A stretch of 64,000 bases of DNA from Dendrolimus kikuchii (GCA_019925095.2 CM034407.1:6946710-7010709); one strand, 5' to 3'; counted from the stretch's first letter, positions 25,498 to 34,059 are shown. Notes: generated by a model not told the origin, from the sequence alone. Program-made: numbers and translations.

Positions 25498-28400
25498 ACA
25501 GATATTATACGATAACTGTATTTAGTTGTTATATAGTTCAGTTTTTTATTTTTAATGTTATAAAATTTTAAACATTCCGTATCTGATGTTCATTAATCTA
25601 TTAAAAAATACAACTGGAATAGACTATATAAACGAATGAGAACACAATGCATTTTTTTTTTAATTTCTTGCCTGTTTTTTTGGCATTGTGATGTAAAAAC
25701 TACTGGGCCGATTTCGGTACGGTTTCGCTGATCGACGTTATTTCTTAGCCTTAAGCTCTGCGCTAGTTTTTATCCTGGGAATTCCGCGGGATTTTTTTGG
25801 GAATGATATAAAATGGCCAGATTAAAAAAAAACGAATTACAATGTGATTTTTTTACTGATCGATAGCAAATTTAATGTAATAAAATGTGTGATATTTATT
25901 ATTCCGGGAATCCCGCGGGAAAATTCCCGGGAGCGGTTTGTAGTTATTCGGGTGCGTAAAAATTTGCTGATTCCGACACAGTTTTCACTAAAACGATAGC
26001 TTACATTCTTTTTCAAATGCTGCGGTATTTTGTGTCCCGGGAATCCCGTGGGAATTCCAAGTCAAGCGTAGACGAAGTCGCGGGCATATTCTAGTTTTAT
26101 ATAAAAATATTATATTCTATTACACATGTGTCTGTGTGTCATTCATTGATAAATATTTCAGAGGCAACATAGTAGAACCACTATCGAGAATATTAGAGCC
26201 GGTATCGGTGAGACATTTAGATATAGATTCACCGGTATCGACGCCCAAGAAAGAGCAGAAGAACAAGGATGTGGTGCCTCGGAGACAGATGGCTTCCCAA
26301 CTTGTTAGATTGGGGAGTATTGACAAGGACCCCGGTGTTATTGGGCCATTAGTGTGGGATCTGCACTGTCAAAGGATAAAGGATGGTAAGTATGTATGAA
26401 TGTAAGTTCGTACATAATTATATCGTGATTAATTAATATATTTTACTAGAGGTCTCGGCAGACGTTGTGCTGCCCTCAACAAATAAAAGTCTAGGACCCG
26501 ATCCCAGCGTCACCTACAGGTTCTCAATGTAAATCTAAACCATCCGGAGACCCACTCAAACACAAAAAATTATCAAAATCGGTAAAGTCGTTCTCAAGTT
26601 ATGCGCATATATCATGCGTACATACATTTCTACGATTCATTTTTATTTATATAGATGTAGGTATATGTGGGATTGTGACTATTTCCGAACATATGAGTGG
26701 TTATCTTATACTAATATATTAAGCTGAAGAGTTTGTTTGTTTGTTTGATTGAACGCGCTAATCTCAAGAACTATTGGTCTGATTTGAAAAATTCTTTCAG
26801 AGTTAGATAACCCATTTATCGAGGAAGGCTATATATAGGCTATATATCATCACGCTAAGACCAATAGGAGCGGAGCATCAATGAAGAATGTTTCAAAATC
26901 GGAGGGGTTTTGAAAACAAATTCCACGTGGACGACGTTGCGGGCGCAGCTAGTTTTGCATAAAGTAGTTGAGAGAATTTCCGAACGTTGTGTACAATGTG
27001 TAAGTGAGAAAGATAGATGATGAATGAAAGAAAAGATAAACAATAGACGATAATGCCGATGAGGAAATGAAAAGACGAGACGACCGAATGGGAGCATGGG
27101 TGAACAGCTGATGCTGGACGAAATACAATGTTATTATAAGATGCATTTTATTAGAAGCTGTTTCTCGAAGATTGACATCTTCGCGAAACAACTTCTAATA
27201 AGAATAAGAAGATAAAGATTTGTTTAACGTATTGAAACAATTTTATTCATTTCACCTTCACATATATTTGAATGCATAATATAATAACACTGATAACAAT
27301 AAAACGTCCAAATGATGTATGTTTACCTACAACATACTTAGTTATATCTATGAAGTAATAAGCTTTCTTAATAAGGTAATTAAAGACTACGTACCACATC
27401 GCTACCAGAGGGCAGGGTGCCCAGAAGTGGTCATGGATGACGTAATTTTGTTTTCCTACATATTGTTTTTGATACAATATGTACATTTTTATAGAGTACA
27501 AACTGCTGATACAAATCTGCGGAGTGACGCCCGCGGACCGCGTTCGTAATACCGAAATAAGAAAGAGAGTTGGTCTGAAAGAGAGTGTCGGGGTGAAAGT
27601 AAGGAAAGTAATGCTCCGGTGGTTCGGGCATGTGGAAAGAATGCATGATGAAAGAATGACTAAACAGATATACAATGCAAAAGTGGATGAATGCAGAAGT
27701 CGTGGAAGGCCACGACACACCTTCCACGATCAAATTGATCGTGTACTAGCAGAAGGTGACGTCAGGAGCCTTAAGAACAGACGAGCATGCATGACAAGAG
27801 TTATGAATGTCAAAGAAGCAAGTGAGGTGTGTAAGAAGAATAAGCCTAAATGGCGCTCTGTTGTTCGTGCCTACCCCGCAAGGGAACTGGCGTGAAGTTA
27901 TGTATGTATGTATGTACAAACTGCTGCCTTTTTTCGTGAAATTTTATTATTGTCATTCTTACTTGCTTAGTAGAAGAAAAATGTTTTTTAGCATCAAAAC
28001 CTTCAAGTCCAGCTAAATCGATAGGATCGGTTCGCAAAGAGCCAGGCCCTTCGCGAATGAGGCAACGGTTTAACGAATTGATGGACGACGCCTTCACCTT
28101 ATTCGGGAGCGCGGCTTCCAGCCATGACTCCCGTGAGACTTATACTGTTGACATCGAAAAGGAAAAACAGGGTACGAGTAAGAAAGGTAGGTTATCTGTA
28201 TAGTTGACAGTGCCATTAGTTAATTATAGTATATTAAAGGGTTTAATCGCCACTATGAATATTAGTATGACATGGTAAAGCCATGCTAGAATCGTCTCTC
28301 TCTCTCTCTCTCGCAGAATAAAGGCATGAAACGGATAACCTTGAGCTAAGCTTGTTTCGCACGATCCGTTCACGGAATACGTACACCTTCTTCATCCATA

Positions 28401-31400
28401 ACACAGTATGGTACCATTTAACATATATATGTAATTTTTTTTCAAAATTTTTACATTTTTCTTATAAAATATGTATGATAATTATCTTATAAAATATGTA
28501 CATTTATTTATAAAAAATAAATAAAAAATCTGATCTCCGCTAGCAGTGGGGCCTAGGGTCCCGATTACCGGTGGTTAAGACTCCAGACATAGGAATCTCC
28601 TCACAATACGGGCCGTGTCCAACAGAGCTGCATTTTGCAACCGACCCGTCACCCAGATACCAAGCGAGTTTTTTTTTTTTAAACACCACGGGCCATAGAA
28701 ATGGCCGGACATTTGGAGGGCTTGCGTGAGGCCATGGAGAGGCCAACACGTAGAGGCCCTTTGACAAATTTAATCTAAATGTGGCGTGACACTGACCGGC
28801 GATTATCCCTGTCTAGACCATATAGTAATGCACCCAAAGACAAGCCCCGGCCAGTGTAGGACTATTGTGAGAAAAGAGGACAAAAAGTACCGGGCTATTG
28901 GGGTGAACTGGTAGTGGTACTAGGGGTCTGGGAATATGGTAACTATGGCGTCTGCCCGTCGCAATGTTCAGGGAACATGGAAAAATGGGCAGACGGTGAC
29001 TCGCCACTCCCTGCATGGGCCCCAAAAAATGCCATAGAAGACAGGGGCAACATGGGTGTGAGTGGTTAAGGGGTGTAGAAAGGTGGGCTGCAGGTTCACC
29101 AAAGCTACTTCTGACGTAATGTCATTTATCACTTCCACCCCTGGAGCTTGACTCTTAGCTCTAGCGATCTCCACTCCGTGCCGGCTGGCTAAGGCAAGCA
29201 CGGAGGCGGGGCCTTGCCTTGGCCCCCGGAGTCAGGTACGAAGTGTTGCTACTCACCTAAGGCTTCGCCACAAAGCCCCCCTGCAGCTAGAGAGTATTAT
29301 TATTATTATTTAGAGGAATCTTCCGGTATGCAGCTTCAAGGCGCTGGAAAGTCACTCAACCTATTAGAAATGCTTATTCAATTTCACTGTTTAGGGTTAA
29401 ACTTAAGAAATTTCTTATTGCTCATGAAATCGCACAGTGCGATATTAGACATAACATATATGACTTTTTGAATTTATTTTCGTTTAATATAATTTGGTTA
29501 ATTTATAGATATATATTATTTTTTTCATTATGTCCGTTGCTACAATGATTTTATATATGTACGTGTTATTCAAATTATTGGTTTATTACATTGATATTTA
29601 ATTTGCTAGTCATTCATCATTATCAAACTGCATTACATTTGACGTTATTGTTATGTGTTGTATTGTCTACCGTGACTTCATTTTCTGGTCCCAGGCGGAA
29701 GAACATTAAACTGAGCCAGCATTATGCTGAGACTGGGATTCTCTTATCTCATTTTTTTTTATTGCAGGAGATCAGCAGACAGGCAGACGGCCCACTTGAT
29801 GGAAAGCGGTTACCATCGCCTATGGACATTTGCAACACCAAAGTTGCTACAAATGTGCTGCTGCTCTCTTAAGGGAAACTGGAACGTGGTCACTAATGCC
29901 GGAACACAATTCAAGGTTGTTATGGCGACATACTTTAGACTAGGGGTGATAGCCATCCAGTCGGGCAAATGCCCTACCACCTGGCTGTGGGTTGTTTTGT
30001 CCCCTCTTACGACAGGCCGCCCGGCCGCAGGAAATTGTATTCTTTCTCGGTTCCTGTACGGATAAAATCACGATTACCTACAGATGTTAATTTGTAAAAA
30101 TGGGAGAAAGGCTTCGCCTAATGCAAGGTTCTCTAGGAGCCATATCTCAATTAGAATATACCAAAAAGGAGCATAATCTTTTGTTGAAACTTTATTATGT
30201 AGTGGGAAGTTTGGTTGGTTAAATTAATAAGTAAATAATTCTAGAACGTGAACCAGTGACCCAAGCGCGCAATGACAACGTGAGGTTGCCCGGCTCACCG
30301 TACACCGCATTGGACACTGTGAGAGGGCGATCAGCGGGTCCAAGGTATGAACTTCTTTTTTATAAATATTACTTTGGAAGGAATAAACTTCTTTCGTGAT
30401 ATAGTTTAGGCCTGCATTTTATATTAACCAAAAGGAGACCTGAATCAGAAGAAGAATATTCTTCTTTCATGCACAAATCAAACAATTATGTAGTTGAGCA
30501 AAATCATAGAGTTAAGTATGAAATAAAAGTATTTTAGGTTGTAGTAAAATGTTCAATAAACGATTGTTCCCCCTTGTCTCTGAAATTTAATATACAAATA
30601 ATTTGTATGAAAGACAAAAATTCTCACTTGATCTAGCTATCTAGATTTATTTTGCACAATAAATAAATTTATTTCCGGTATATAATCTAGTAATTGAGAA
30701 ATACGTAGGTGAATGTAAATAATAATTCACTTCTATATGTGAACCTATTTCGTGCATATTTGAAGTTTCGTAATATACCTAATAAATCTGTGGACGGGTC
30801 AAGTTTGTACAAGAATTTTAAAAAAGATAAAAAAACAGCCACCTATTTCGGTCCAGCAGGTTCCAAAAAGATTGTTGAATTTTTGTCTGTCAATTCGAGC
30901 GTCACGTGGAATCTATTGAAAATAATGAAATGAAACCACACGGAGCTATCTTATATCCCGGGATCAAAACGTATACCTTTTATCCCGATAAATGAAGACG
31001 TTCCCGTCAGGGGCGTAGCTACCACTGTATCAGCCGTGTCAATGATACGGGGCCCCCAGGGTGCAGGGGCCCCGAAAATTCCTCAAAACTTATCTACAAT
31101 TTTTTTAAGATTAATAACATTCTTCAGAATAATTGCTCGGCCAACAGGAACGGCTATGAGATTTGTCATTATTGTCGATGGAGGCAGAATCTAGAAAAAC
31201 TGAAATCGTCTTCATCTATGGCTAATTTGATAAATAAGTTTTCCGAAAAAAAAGGCGACAAAAATGTATCTTTGAATTGAATTGTTTGTCTAGCTTAACT
31301 CCTAGGAGCGTTAAGTATAAATAGTAACTTATAATCAATATATAATTATTTTAATTCAATTCGAGTATTTTGTCTCTTTCTTTGGGGCCCCCCAACACAT

Positions 31401-33590
31401 TTTGACACAGGGGCGTCGCGCCCTTACAATTTACTAACAAATACGTCATCGCCATGACTACGCCAACAAAGTTTGGGTTGCAAATCCTGGTACATATCGA
31501 GGGCTTCATAACAAATGGGAGTACCGACAAAAGTGCAGTTTTACACAAGGGACGAAATTGTGAATAAAACCAAACTAGTTGATTGTATAAGGCTGAAATT
31601 TGGAATAACCTTCTTTTTAGGTACGCTTGCATACTGGTAAGACTGTCTAAATTGTAACATGCATAGTTTTTAATAAACAACAAAAAAATGGCGTTTTTAC
31701 GTATACGCCTATATGGTATGAAGCCCACGATATTATAAAATTAAGCACTTAATGTCATTCTAAACATTTTTTGTATGGCGATTGGCATTTGAGCAGACGA
31801 GTACAGAACACAGGCGGTACGGAAGCCGCTCGCCCTCGCACGTCTTTCACTCGGCCAGTAGCCGAACGTAAAGCGCCGCCACCGGCCAAAGCATGGGGAC
31901 CCATCCCATCGCAAGTAAGCTACTTTTAACTTATACTGAGACTTCAGATTTTCTTCTTTCTATTACCGGTCACAAGCAAACATACAGACAGTCTACCTGA
32001 TGTGAAACCGTTACCGTTGCATATGGACGTTTGCAACACTAAGGATGATGATAGGAATGGGATGACAGACACGATCACTCGAAGATTCAGTTTTTGCTCT
32101 GAACTGTTTGTAACTTGGTAACCCGAAAGGGAGTAATAGTATGGATGACAGAGGTATTTAAACCGGAGCGAAATGGCGTCCTATTGAACCAAAAAGAGAA
32201 AATTTCTGGCTACACGAGTGATAAGGGAGCGGACAGTCAAAACATATCACAATTTGAATTTTTAATTTGACAATCTTACCGCATATTTTGAAACAAAAGC
32301 CTGTGCCCGATCGGGTTATAAGTTGCTTTTTCATCTAATACGTGTAAAAAGCCGCCGAGTGTACGAGACAGTAATAAAGTAATAATACATGCGTCAATAA
32401 AAAACGTAAGCGTTAAATTCATGGCGTTTTCGACCTTTAGGTCGGTAGTTATAAATGTTTGAACAGAACGCGTAAAGGCCAATGAATGTATGGTACTTTC
32501 GATCTTTTGATCGCTAGTCGCTATTTTCTTAAAGGTGGGCTATGGGGAATCGACTTGTATTAAGTCGACGCCACTGTTCCATATAACTAATGTCAAAATT
32601 CAATCGATGATAGCGCAAATGAATGAATAGTAAGCTGTAGGAACCGGCTGTTTCCGATATCCCAGGTTGTAATAAGAATGAAAAAATACAATCGGCCAAT
32701 ATAAAACGTCACTTGTAAACACTCTTGCGACATAGTTGGCGCCATCATCATCATCATCATGATCATTGTGTTACGTGCGTTCGTTCTTTTTAGAAAATGT
32801 CAACAAATTCTTTTAATCAATGTCCTAATTTTTAAAACATATTTTTCAATCTTAAGTAATTCATAATAGATAAAACACTAATAGGTTTATTTTCAATTTA
32901 GTTTTGTTTTGTTTAATATTTGTGGTCGCGTATTCGTCTACTCTGGTAGAGTAGTATGGAGGAGTAAAACATTCTGTACCTAATTCAAATGAATTAGGAA
33001 AACATGACAGGAAAGAGAATGACTGTGCTTTTATTAAGCTGATGTGTCCGAATTTAGTTCTTCTAGAATTCCTCTCACCAGCAGATTGTCTTTCGTACAG
33101 AAATGGGAGGGAGCTCAGATGATAATTTGACAGTCCCTAGGTGCAGTTCCGCGGGTGAACGCCGCCCTTGTAATGGCTGAGGGTCGGCTGGCGCCTGAAG
33201 ACCCAGCCGTCCCCCTCATATCGGCCATCAAGACAGAAATACAAAGGGTACGAGAGAATGCCAAAAAACCTTATACGTAATGGAATATTTCTACAATACT
33301 TTTAGTCTTCTATTAACACGTTAACTGCCATAGCGTATTATGAGAAATCGTTAAAAAATTACTGTGCGGATTTTTACTCAATATCGCATCGTTAGCCTTA
33401 AAACGCTTTATCACATTTTTACATAGCTTTACTAAATTTTACATACATATATAATTTATGTCAGACATATGGCTTTACATGGCCTGAATGTAATAATTGT
33501 CTTCACTAGGCCGCGCGGGTCCCTCTGTCTGGCATGTTGGGATGTCATTACCCCGAGCAGCGAGACCAATTTGAGGCAATCATCCACTAA
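8484..33590 (+). CDS. KIAA1549-like (DUF3827) single-pass membrane protein, 16 exons
   Basis: Exons: 8484-8568, 14947-15134, 16513-16694, 17189-17705, 19148-19298, 20029-20173, 21464-21572, 22930-23009, 23130-23227, 24995-25115, 26162-26385, 27992-28186, 30245-30344, 31797-31914, 33134-33247, 33510-33590. They sum to 2508 nt (835 aa plus stop), all GT-AG, with codon phase agreeing at every join. A signal peptide (1-20, cleavage after VYA) is followed by an ectodomain with a GECVVNCGE segment and several N-glycosylation sequons. A compact conserved block (325-380) precedes the single transmembrane helix (397-421). The cytoplasmic tail is basic and Ser/Pro-rich, with a conserved-looking stretch around DKDPGVIGPLVWDLH and an acidic helix NELMDDAFTLFG. 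The layout fits the C-terminal region of vertebrate KIAA1549, a much longer protein linked to the photoreceptor cilium. The family name is from recall, not a search. The link from exon 1 to exon 2 across 6.4 kb rests on phase and logic, and extra exons there cannot be excluded. Confidence 0.6.
8594..8700 (-). mobile_element. RTE-like tail insertion with 13-bp TSD
   Basis: Minus-strand copy of the (TATG)n-tailed LINE end. Tail repeats are at 8594-8615, and the last codons of the LINE read leftward. It is flanked by acagtgtttttta at 8581-8593 and 8701-8713, a perfect duplication. It sits about 25 bp inside intron 1 of the membrane-protein gene. Confidence 0.85.
8821..8900. mobile_element. 80-bp fold-back element, copy 1
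   Basis: The arm 8821-8852 pairs with 8871-8900 almost perfectly (gagttagagtaagtttgaac against gttcaaacttactctaac), leaving a loop of about 18 nt. Further copies are at 45750-45831 (good) and 10236-10298 (decayed). Confidence 0.8.
9270..9560 (-). pseudogene. LINE ORF2 C-terminal remnant
   Basis: On the minus strand, a frame read from about 9545 down to a stop near 9405 gives CKENPACVCDSIVSE, then IQHLLLDCPKYG. This is the C-x-C ... H ... C zinc-knuckle ending of jockey/R1-type ORF2 proteins. Nothing longer is open. A short inverted repeat, aggaataagtc ... gacttattcc, lies at 9281-9327. Confidence 0.6.
9615..9960 (+). mobile_element. R1-clade-like LINE 3' end with 10-bp TSD
   Basis: A GC-rich 3' UTR fragment with an A8 run near its right end. 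It is flanked by ggttaacttt at 9605-9614 and 9961-9970. The phrases gggcgtaactacgttc, cacatgggagga and ctgagtctccaca recur in the minus-strand insert at 60421-60842, so both belong to one family. Confidence 0.75.
10236..10298. mobile_element. Fold-back element, copy 3 (decayed)
   Basis: The right arm (aacttactctaactcaatat) clearly matches the 8821-8900 element. The left arm is eroded. Confidence 0.5.
10797..11012 (-). mobile_element. SINE-like S1 copy, diverged
   Basis: Shares ggttaccatcacctatgaac, tgtcagaacacaacacaag, gttatggcagcataac and ttttgtcgcctcttattac with the other S1 copies. It has no A/T tail left. Confidence 0.6.
12145..12440 (+). mobile_element. Helitron-like fragment
   Basis: The stretch tctgttactctttcacgg plus aaaaactactggaccg is, in the opposite orientation, the stretch seen at 51420-51670. 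Ends are not definable. Confidence 0.4.
13674..14157 (+). mobile_element. Solo LTR (484 bp)
   Basis: Starts TGTTACATACC and ends ACTCGTAACA, giving inverted termini TGTTAC/GTAACA. It contains in order a TATA box (TATAAAA, 13932-13938), an initiator-like CAGT 31 bp downstream (13963-13966) and AATAAA (14102-14107). That is a U3-R-U5 layout. No primer-binding site or gag-pol follows, so it is a recombined solo LTR. The flanks (tatat and tatta) do not form a clear TSD. Internal transcription signals could act on the host gene, whose exon 2 lies 790 bp downstream. Confidence 0.65.
14947..15134 (+). CDS. Exon 2: Pro-rich ectodomain
   Basis: The acceptor tttttttatacag precedes 14947 and the donor cag|gtaatg follows 15134. 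Incoming phase 1 and outgoing phase 0 agree with both neighbours. It encodes residues 29-91, with a GSGDGPPPPADL stretch and a Thr/Pro-rich run. Confidence 0.65.
15840..16128 (+). pseudogene. LINE C-terminus and 3' tail related to SINE-like family S1
   Basis: The frame around 15890-16063 gives HPHFLQLPLSTTQRFF then RTFIPRT and YDMGF. This resembles the conserved end of jockey/CR1-type ORF2 proteins. It is followed by cataggcgacggtaaccac, ctttccat, gtgggccacctgcct and a caataaaaaaaa tail, which are the last 80 bp or so of S1 elements (minus-strand reading of 29754-29830). This copy may be the LINE partner of S1. Confidence 0.5.
16154..16480 (-). mobile_element. R1-clade-like LINE 3' end
   Basis: T7 at 16154-16160 followed by acgaaaggaaatccgatt. 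Read on the minus strand this is a LINE end, atcggatttcctttcgt-A(n), matching those at 60880-60898 and 4240-4290. The body to the right is GC-rich and degraded. Confidence 0.6.
16513..16694 (+). CDS. Exon 3: Cys-containing ectodomain segment
   Basis: Acceptor ctcctacag, donor ttgag|gtaatt, phase 0 in and 2 out. Encodes residues 92-151, including GECVVNCGE and a YWLLTVIQG strand followed by a helix rich in Leu and Arg. Confidence 0.75.
17189..17705 (+). CDS. Exon 4: large ectodomain exon
   Basis: Acceptor gttttcag, donor cagaa|gtaagt, phase 2 in and 0 out. Encodes residues 152-324, polar and Asn/Ser-rich with N-glycosylation sequons (NET, NIT) and little internal repetition. 517 nt of open frame in AT-rich DNA with matching phases supports coding. 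Confidence 0.8.
18301..18684 (+). mobile_element. RTE-like LINE 3' end, copy with 10-bp TSD
   Basis: Perfect tattatctga duplications at 18291-18300 and 18685-18694. The frame ends ...AYPARELA at about 18665 and is followed by tatgtatgtatgtatg. The C-terminal protein block reads LRWFGHVERMHDERM and GRPRHTFHDQIDRV, characteristic of RTE-type ORF2 ends. Heavily 5'-truncated. Confidence 0.9.
18302..18665 (+). pseudogene. RTE-like ORF2 C-terminal fragment
   Basis: About 120 codons are open and in register with 27530-27895 (most residues identical). It contains no catalytic residues: the endonuclease and RT domains are absent through 5' truncation. Confidence 0.85.
19148..19298 (+). CDS. Exon 5: conserved membrane-proximal block
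   Basis: Acceptor aacttacag, donor gaac|gtgagt, phase 0 in and 1 out. Encodes residues 325-374 with VQIVYVVLVGGRAVPAAVAA. This is the part I most associate with DUF3827 proteins. Confidence 0.8.
20029..20173 (+). CDS. Exon 6: transmembrane segment
   Basis: Acceptor tttcccagcag, donor catag|gtattt, phase 1 in and 2 out. Residues 397-421 form one long hydrophobic helix (LWALIIGATIAVLLLLVLL...), immediately followed by basic residues, which places the C-terminal part in the cytoplasm. Confidence 0.8.
20228..20926. mobile_element. hAT-type non-autonomous element with 8-bp TSD
   Basis: TIRs TAGGGATG at 20228-20235 and CATCCCTA at 20919-20926, flanked by perfect attaagat duplications (20220-20227, 20927-20934). 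An 8-bp TSD and TAGGGATG ends are typical of hAT. The sub-terminal regions carry many copies of the palindrome CATCGATG. The middle (about 20560-20750) looks like an RTE-type LINE fragment (EMRAMRSVCGISWKDG in a plus-strand frame). Confidence 0.85.
21464..21572 (+). CDS. Exon 7: juxtamembrane basic helix
   Basis: Acceptor ttttaattatag, donor ggaaag|gtaaga, phase 2 in and 0 out. Encodes RKKAMKSAASLRAYRNEI and a charged amphipathic helix just inside the membrane (residues 423-459). Confidence 0.8.
21616..21800 (-). mobile_element. Helitron-like fragment
   Basis: aactagctattacccgtgac at the left is a minus-strand CTAG-T end, and the usual caaaatcggtccatccgttt block lies inside. It lies in intron 7. 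Confidence 0.45.
22930..23009 (+). CDS. Exon 8
   Basis: Acceptor tttattgcag, donor gtcgag|gtaaga, phase 0 in and 2 out. A short Ser/Arg-rich segment of the cytoplasmic tail, residues 460-485. Confidence 0.7.
23130..23227 (+). CDS. Exon 9: basic tail segment
   Basis: Acceptor tgtcttcttag, donor gaggg|gttagt, phase 2 in and 1 out. Encodes a Ser/Thr run then the strongly basic LRRRQKKPHALRMPQKKR. Confidence 0.7.
23530..23598 (+). mobile_element. RTE-like tail fragment after a (TA)n tract
   Basis: gttgttcgtgcctaccccgc, then gaactggcgtgaagttatg and tatg repeats; identical to the last 50 bases of the longer copies. (TA)n lies directly upstream. Confidence 0.85.
23601..24063 (+). mobile_element. 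Helitron-like unit
   Basis: Starts near taaaattctcgtgtcacag and ends gccgggtcagCTAG followed by T at 24064. Nested in the hAT-like element. Confidence 0.45.
24502..24752 (+). mobile_element. tRNA-derived SINE
   Basis: An A-box-like TGGTTGAGCGG (24510-24520) and a B-box GGTTCGATTCC (24565-24575) form an internal pol III promoter. The tRNA-unrelated body (ttactatggtctgggtgtct ... tgtgtttgtctgccgattat) ends in an A-rich tail. Other copies: 54171-54350, 38200-38345 and 44420-44513. The head cannot fold as a functional tRNA, so no tRNA gene is called. Confidence 0.8.
24995..25115 (+). CDS. Exon 10
   Basis: Acceptor acttctgcag, donor cccaag|gtaaat, phase 1 in and 2 out. Encodes an acidic/Ser-rich segment (TTDSLLEAAGLDSSDSG) and a PSAPQTPTSYLSMPS stretch, residues 519-558. 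Confidence 0.7.
25418..25495. repeat. (TA)n microsatellite
   Basis: An uninterrupted TA run of nearly 80 bp in intron 10. Confidence 0.95.
25599..26094 (+). mobile_element. Helitron-like element, copy 2
   Basis: Same family as 401-735, here ending gtcgcgggcatattCTAG followed by T. The internal short palindrome ccgcggga recurs. Confidence 0.5.
26162..26385 (+). CDS. Exon 11: conserved cytoplasmic block
   Basis: Acceptor aaatatttcag, donor gatg|gtaagt, phase 2 in and 1 out. Residues 559-633 include DIDSPVSTPKKEQ and GSIDKDPGVIGPLVWDLH, which look strongly constrained compared with neighbouring segments. Confidence 0.8.
26704..26952 (+). mobile_element. Non-autonomous Helitron
   Basis: Starts TCTTATACTAATATATT after an A and ends gcgggcgcagCTAG before a T, so it sits between A and T with TC and CTAG termini, the Helitron signature. 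The short palindrome tccacgtgga lies about 20 bp before the end. 249 bp. Confidence 0.6.
27147..27202. repeat. Short near-perfect hairpin
   Basis: ttagaagctgtttctcgaag and its near-complement cgcgaaacaacttctaataag give about 26-bp arms around a 4-nt loop (tgac, 27173-27176). Confidence 0.75.
27509..27913 (+). mobile_element. RTE-like LINE 3' end, copy with 13-bp TSD
   Basis: Perfect gtacaaactgctg at 27496-27508 and 27914-27926. Ends in tatg repeats. It is the longest copy of the main family here. Confidence 0.9.
27530..27895 (+). pseudogene. RTE-like ORF2 C-terminal fragment
   Basis: 121 open codons ending AYPARELA, in register with 18302-18665. One extra Lys codon near the end (KKNKPKW against KNKPKW) separates the copies. 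No catalytic domain remains. Confidence 0.85.
27992..28186 (+). CDS. Exon 12
   Basis: Acceptor atgttttttag, donor aagaaag|gtaggt, phase 1 in and 1 out. Encodes a basic Ser/Pro linker and the acidic helix FNELMDDAFTLFGSAAS, residues 634-698. Confidence 0.75.
28540..29313 (+). mobile_element. GC-rich LINE-like 3' region with (ATT)n tail
   Basis: About 770 bp clearly richer in GC than the intron around it, ending in ctagagagtattattatta. A T11 run at 28670-28680 begins the sub-block aaacaccacgggccatagaa, which recurs at 50137-50190. No open frame of note; class unknown. Confidence 0.45.
29748..30065 (-). mobile_element. SINE-like S1 copy, full length
   Basis: T-rich left edge (tail on the minus strand), then agacaggcagacggcccac, tggaaagcggttaccatcgc, ggaacacaattcaaggttg and acgacaggccgcccggccgc, ending cctgtacggataaaat. 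About 310 bp. In intron 12. Confidence 0.8.
30245..30344 (+). CDS. Exon 13
   Basis: Acceptor aataattctag, donor ccaag|gtatga, phase 1 in and 2 out. Encodes residues 699-731 (RLPGSPYTALDTVRGRS). Confidence 0.7.
31797..31914 (+). CDS. Exon 14
   Basis: Acceptor tttgagcag, donor tcgcaa|gtaagc, phase 2 in and 0 out. Arg/Pro-rich, residues 732-771, with ERKAPPPAKAWGPIP. Confidence 0.65.
31965..32060 (-). mobile_element. S1 tail fragment
   Basis: Matches the tail end of S1 (acagacagtctacctgatgt, gttaccgttgcatatggacg) but is truncated by about two thirds. Confidence 0.5.
33134..33247 (+). CDS. Exon 15
   Basis: Acceptor aatttgacag, donor caaagg|gtacga (weaker), phase 0 both sides. Encodes residues 772-809 with a helix LISAIKTEIQR. 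If the donor is not used the frame runs on to TAA at 33278-33280, adding 10 residues and giving a different C-terminus. Confidence 0.6.
33510..33590 (+). CDS. Exon 16: C-terminus and stop
   Basis: Acceptor cttcactag, phase 0. Encodes 26 residues (AARVPLSGMLGCHYPEQRDQ ...) and TAA at 33588-33590. Confidence 0.55.
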   Translation, partial: AARVPLSGMLGCHYPEQRDQFEAIIH

Positions 33591-33607
33591 AACACAAATA
33601 AGGTTAT

Positions 33608-33613
33608 AATAAA
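33608..33613 (+). terminator. Polyadenylation signal AATAAA
   Basis: 18 bp after the stop of the membrane-protein gene; close, but usable. Confidence 0.4.
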
Positions 33614-33809
33614 AAGTTATGCAGAAAATGCCAGGATTGTTATAAAAACATCAACAATGGAGGTAATAGTAAAATACGACGTTGAGAAATTGATTTAAAA
33701 AGTTAATTTATTGTATTTTTTCTCTCATTCAAAGTTTGCAAACCCCTTACCGGTCTAAAAGTTAACAAAAGTTAGGTTGACAACGTGACGACGGCCCCAC
33801 TGTTTAGAT

Positions 33810-34059
33810 CAAGGATTCCCAAACTAATTTGGGTAAGAGACCCCTTTTCCAAAATGAACTGATACCTCAGACACCCATAGCCAAATTACTATTTATTTTT
33901 GGTATTGATACAAAATACGTACCAATTTAAAAAGTTTGCGTTTGGTTAAGTGAGTAAACTTGACATCATCAAATTCAGTTTTCTTTTATATCGCGATCCC
34001 TGGGAAACCGATTTCAACTCCAGGAAGGAGGTCGATATCGACCACTTTGGGAATCCCTG
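33810..34059. mobile_element. hAT-type MITE, 250 bp
   Basis: Ends caaggattcccaaa and tttgggaatccctg. Flanks gtttagat (33802-33809) and atttaggt (34060-34067) match at 6 of 8 positions. TIR form and TSD length fit hAT. Confidence 0.65.

Noticed and set aside
30960..31410. Possible TIR element with gggcgta / gggcgtc ends
   Set aside because: The similar ends are in direct, not inverted, orientation and no TSD was seen.
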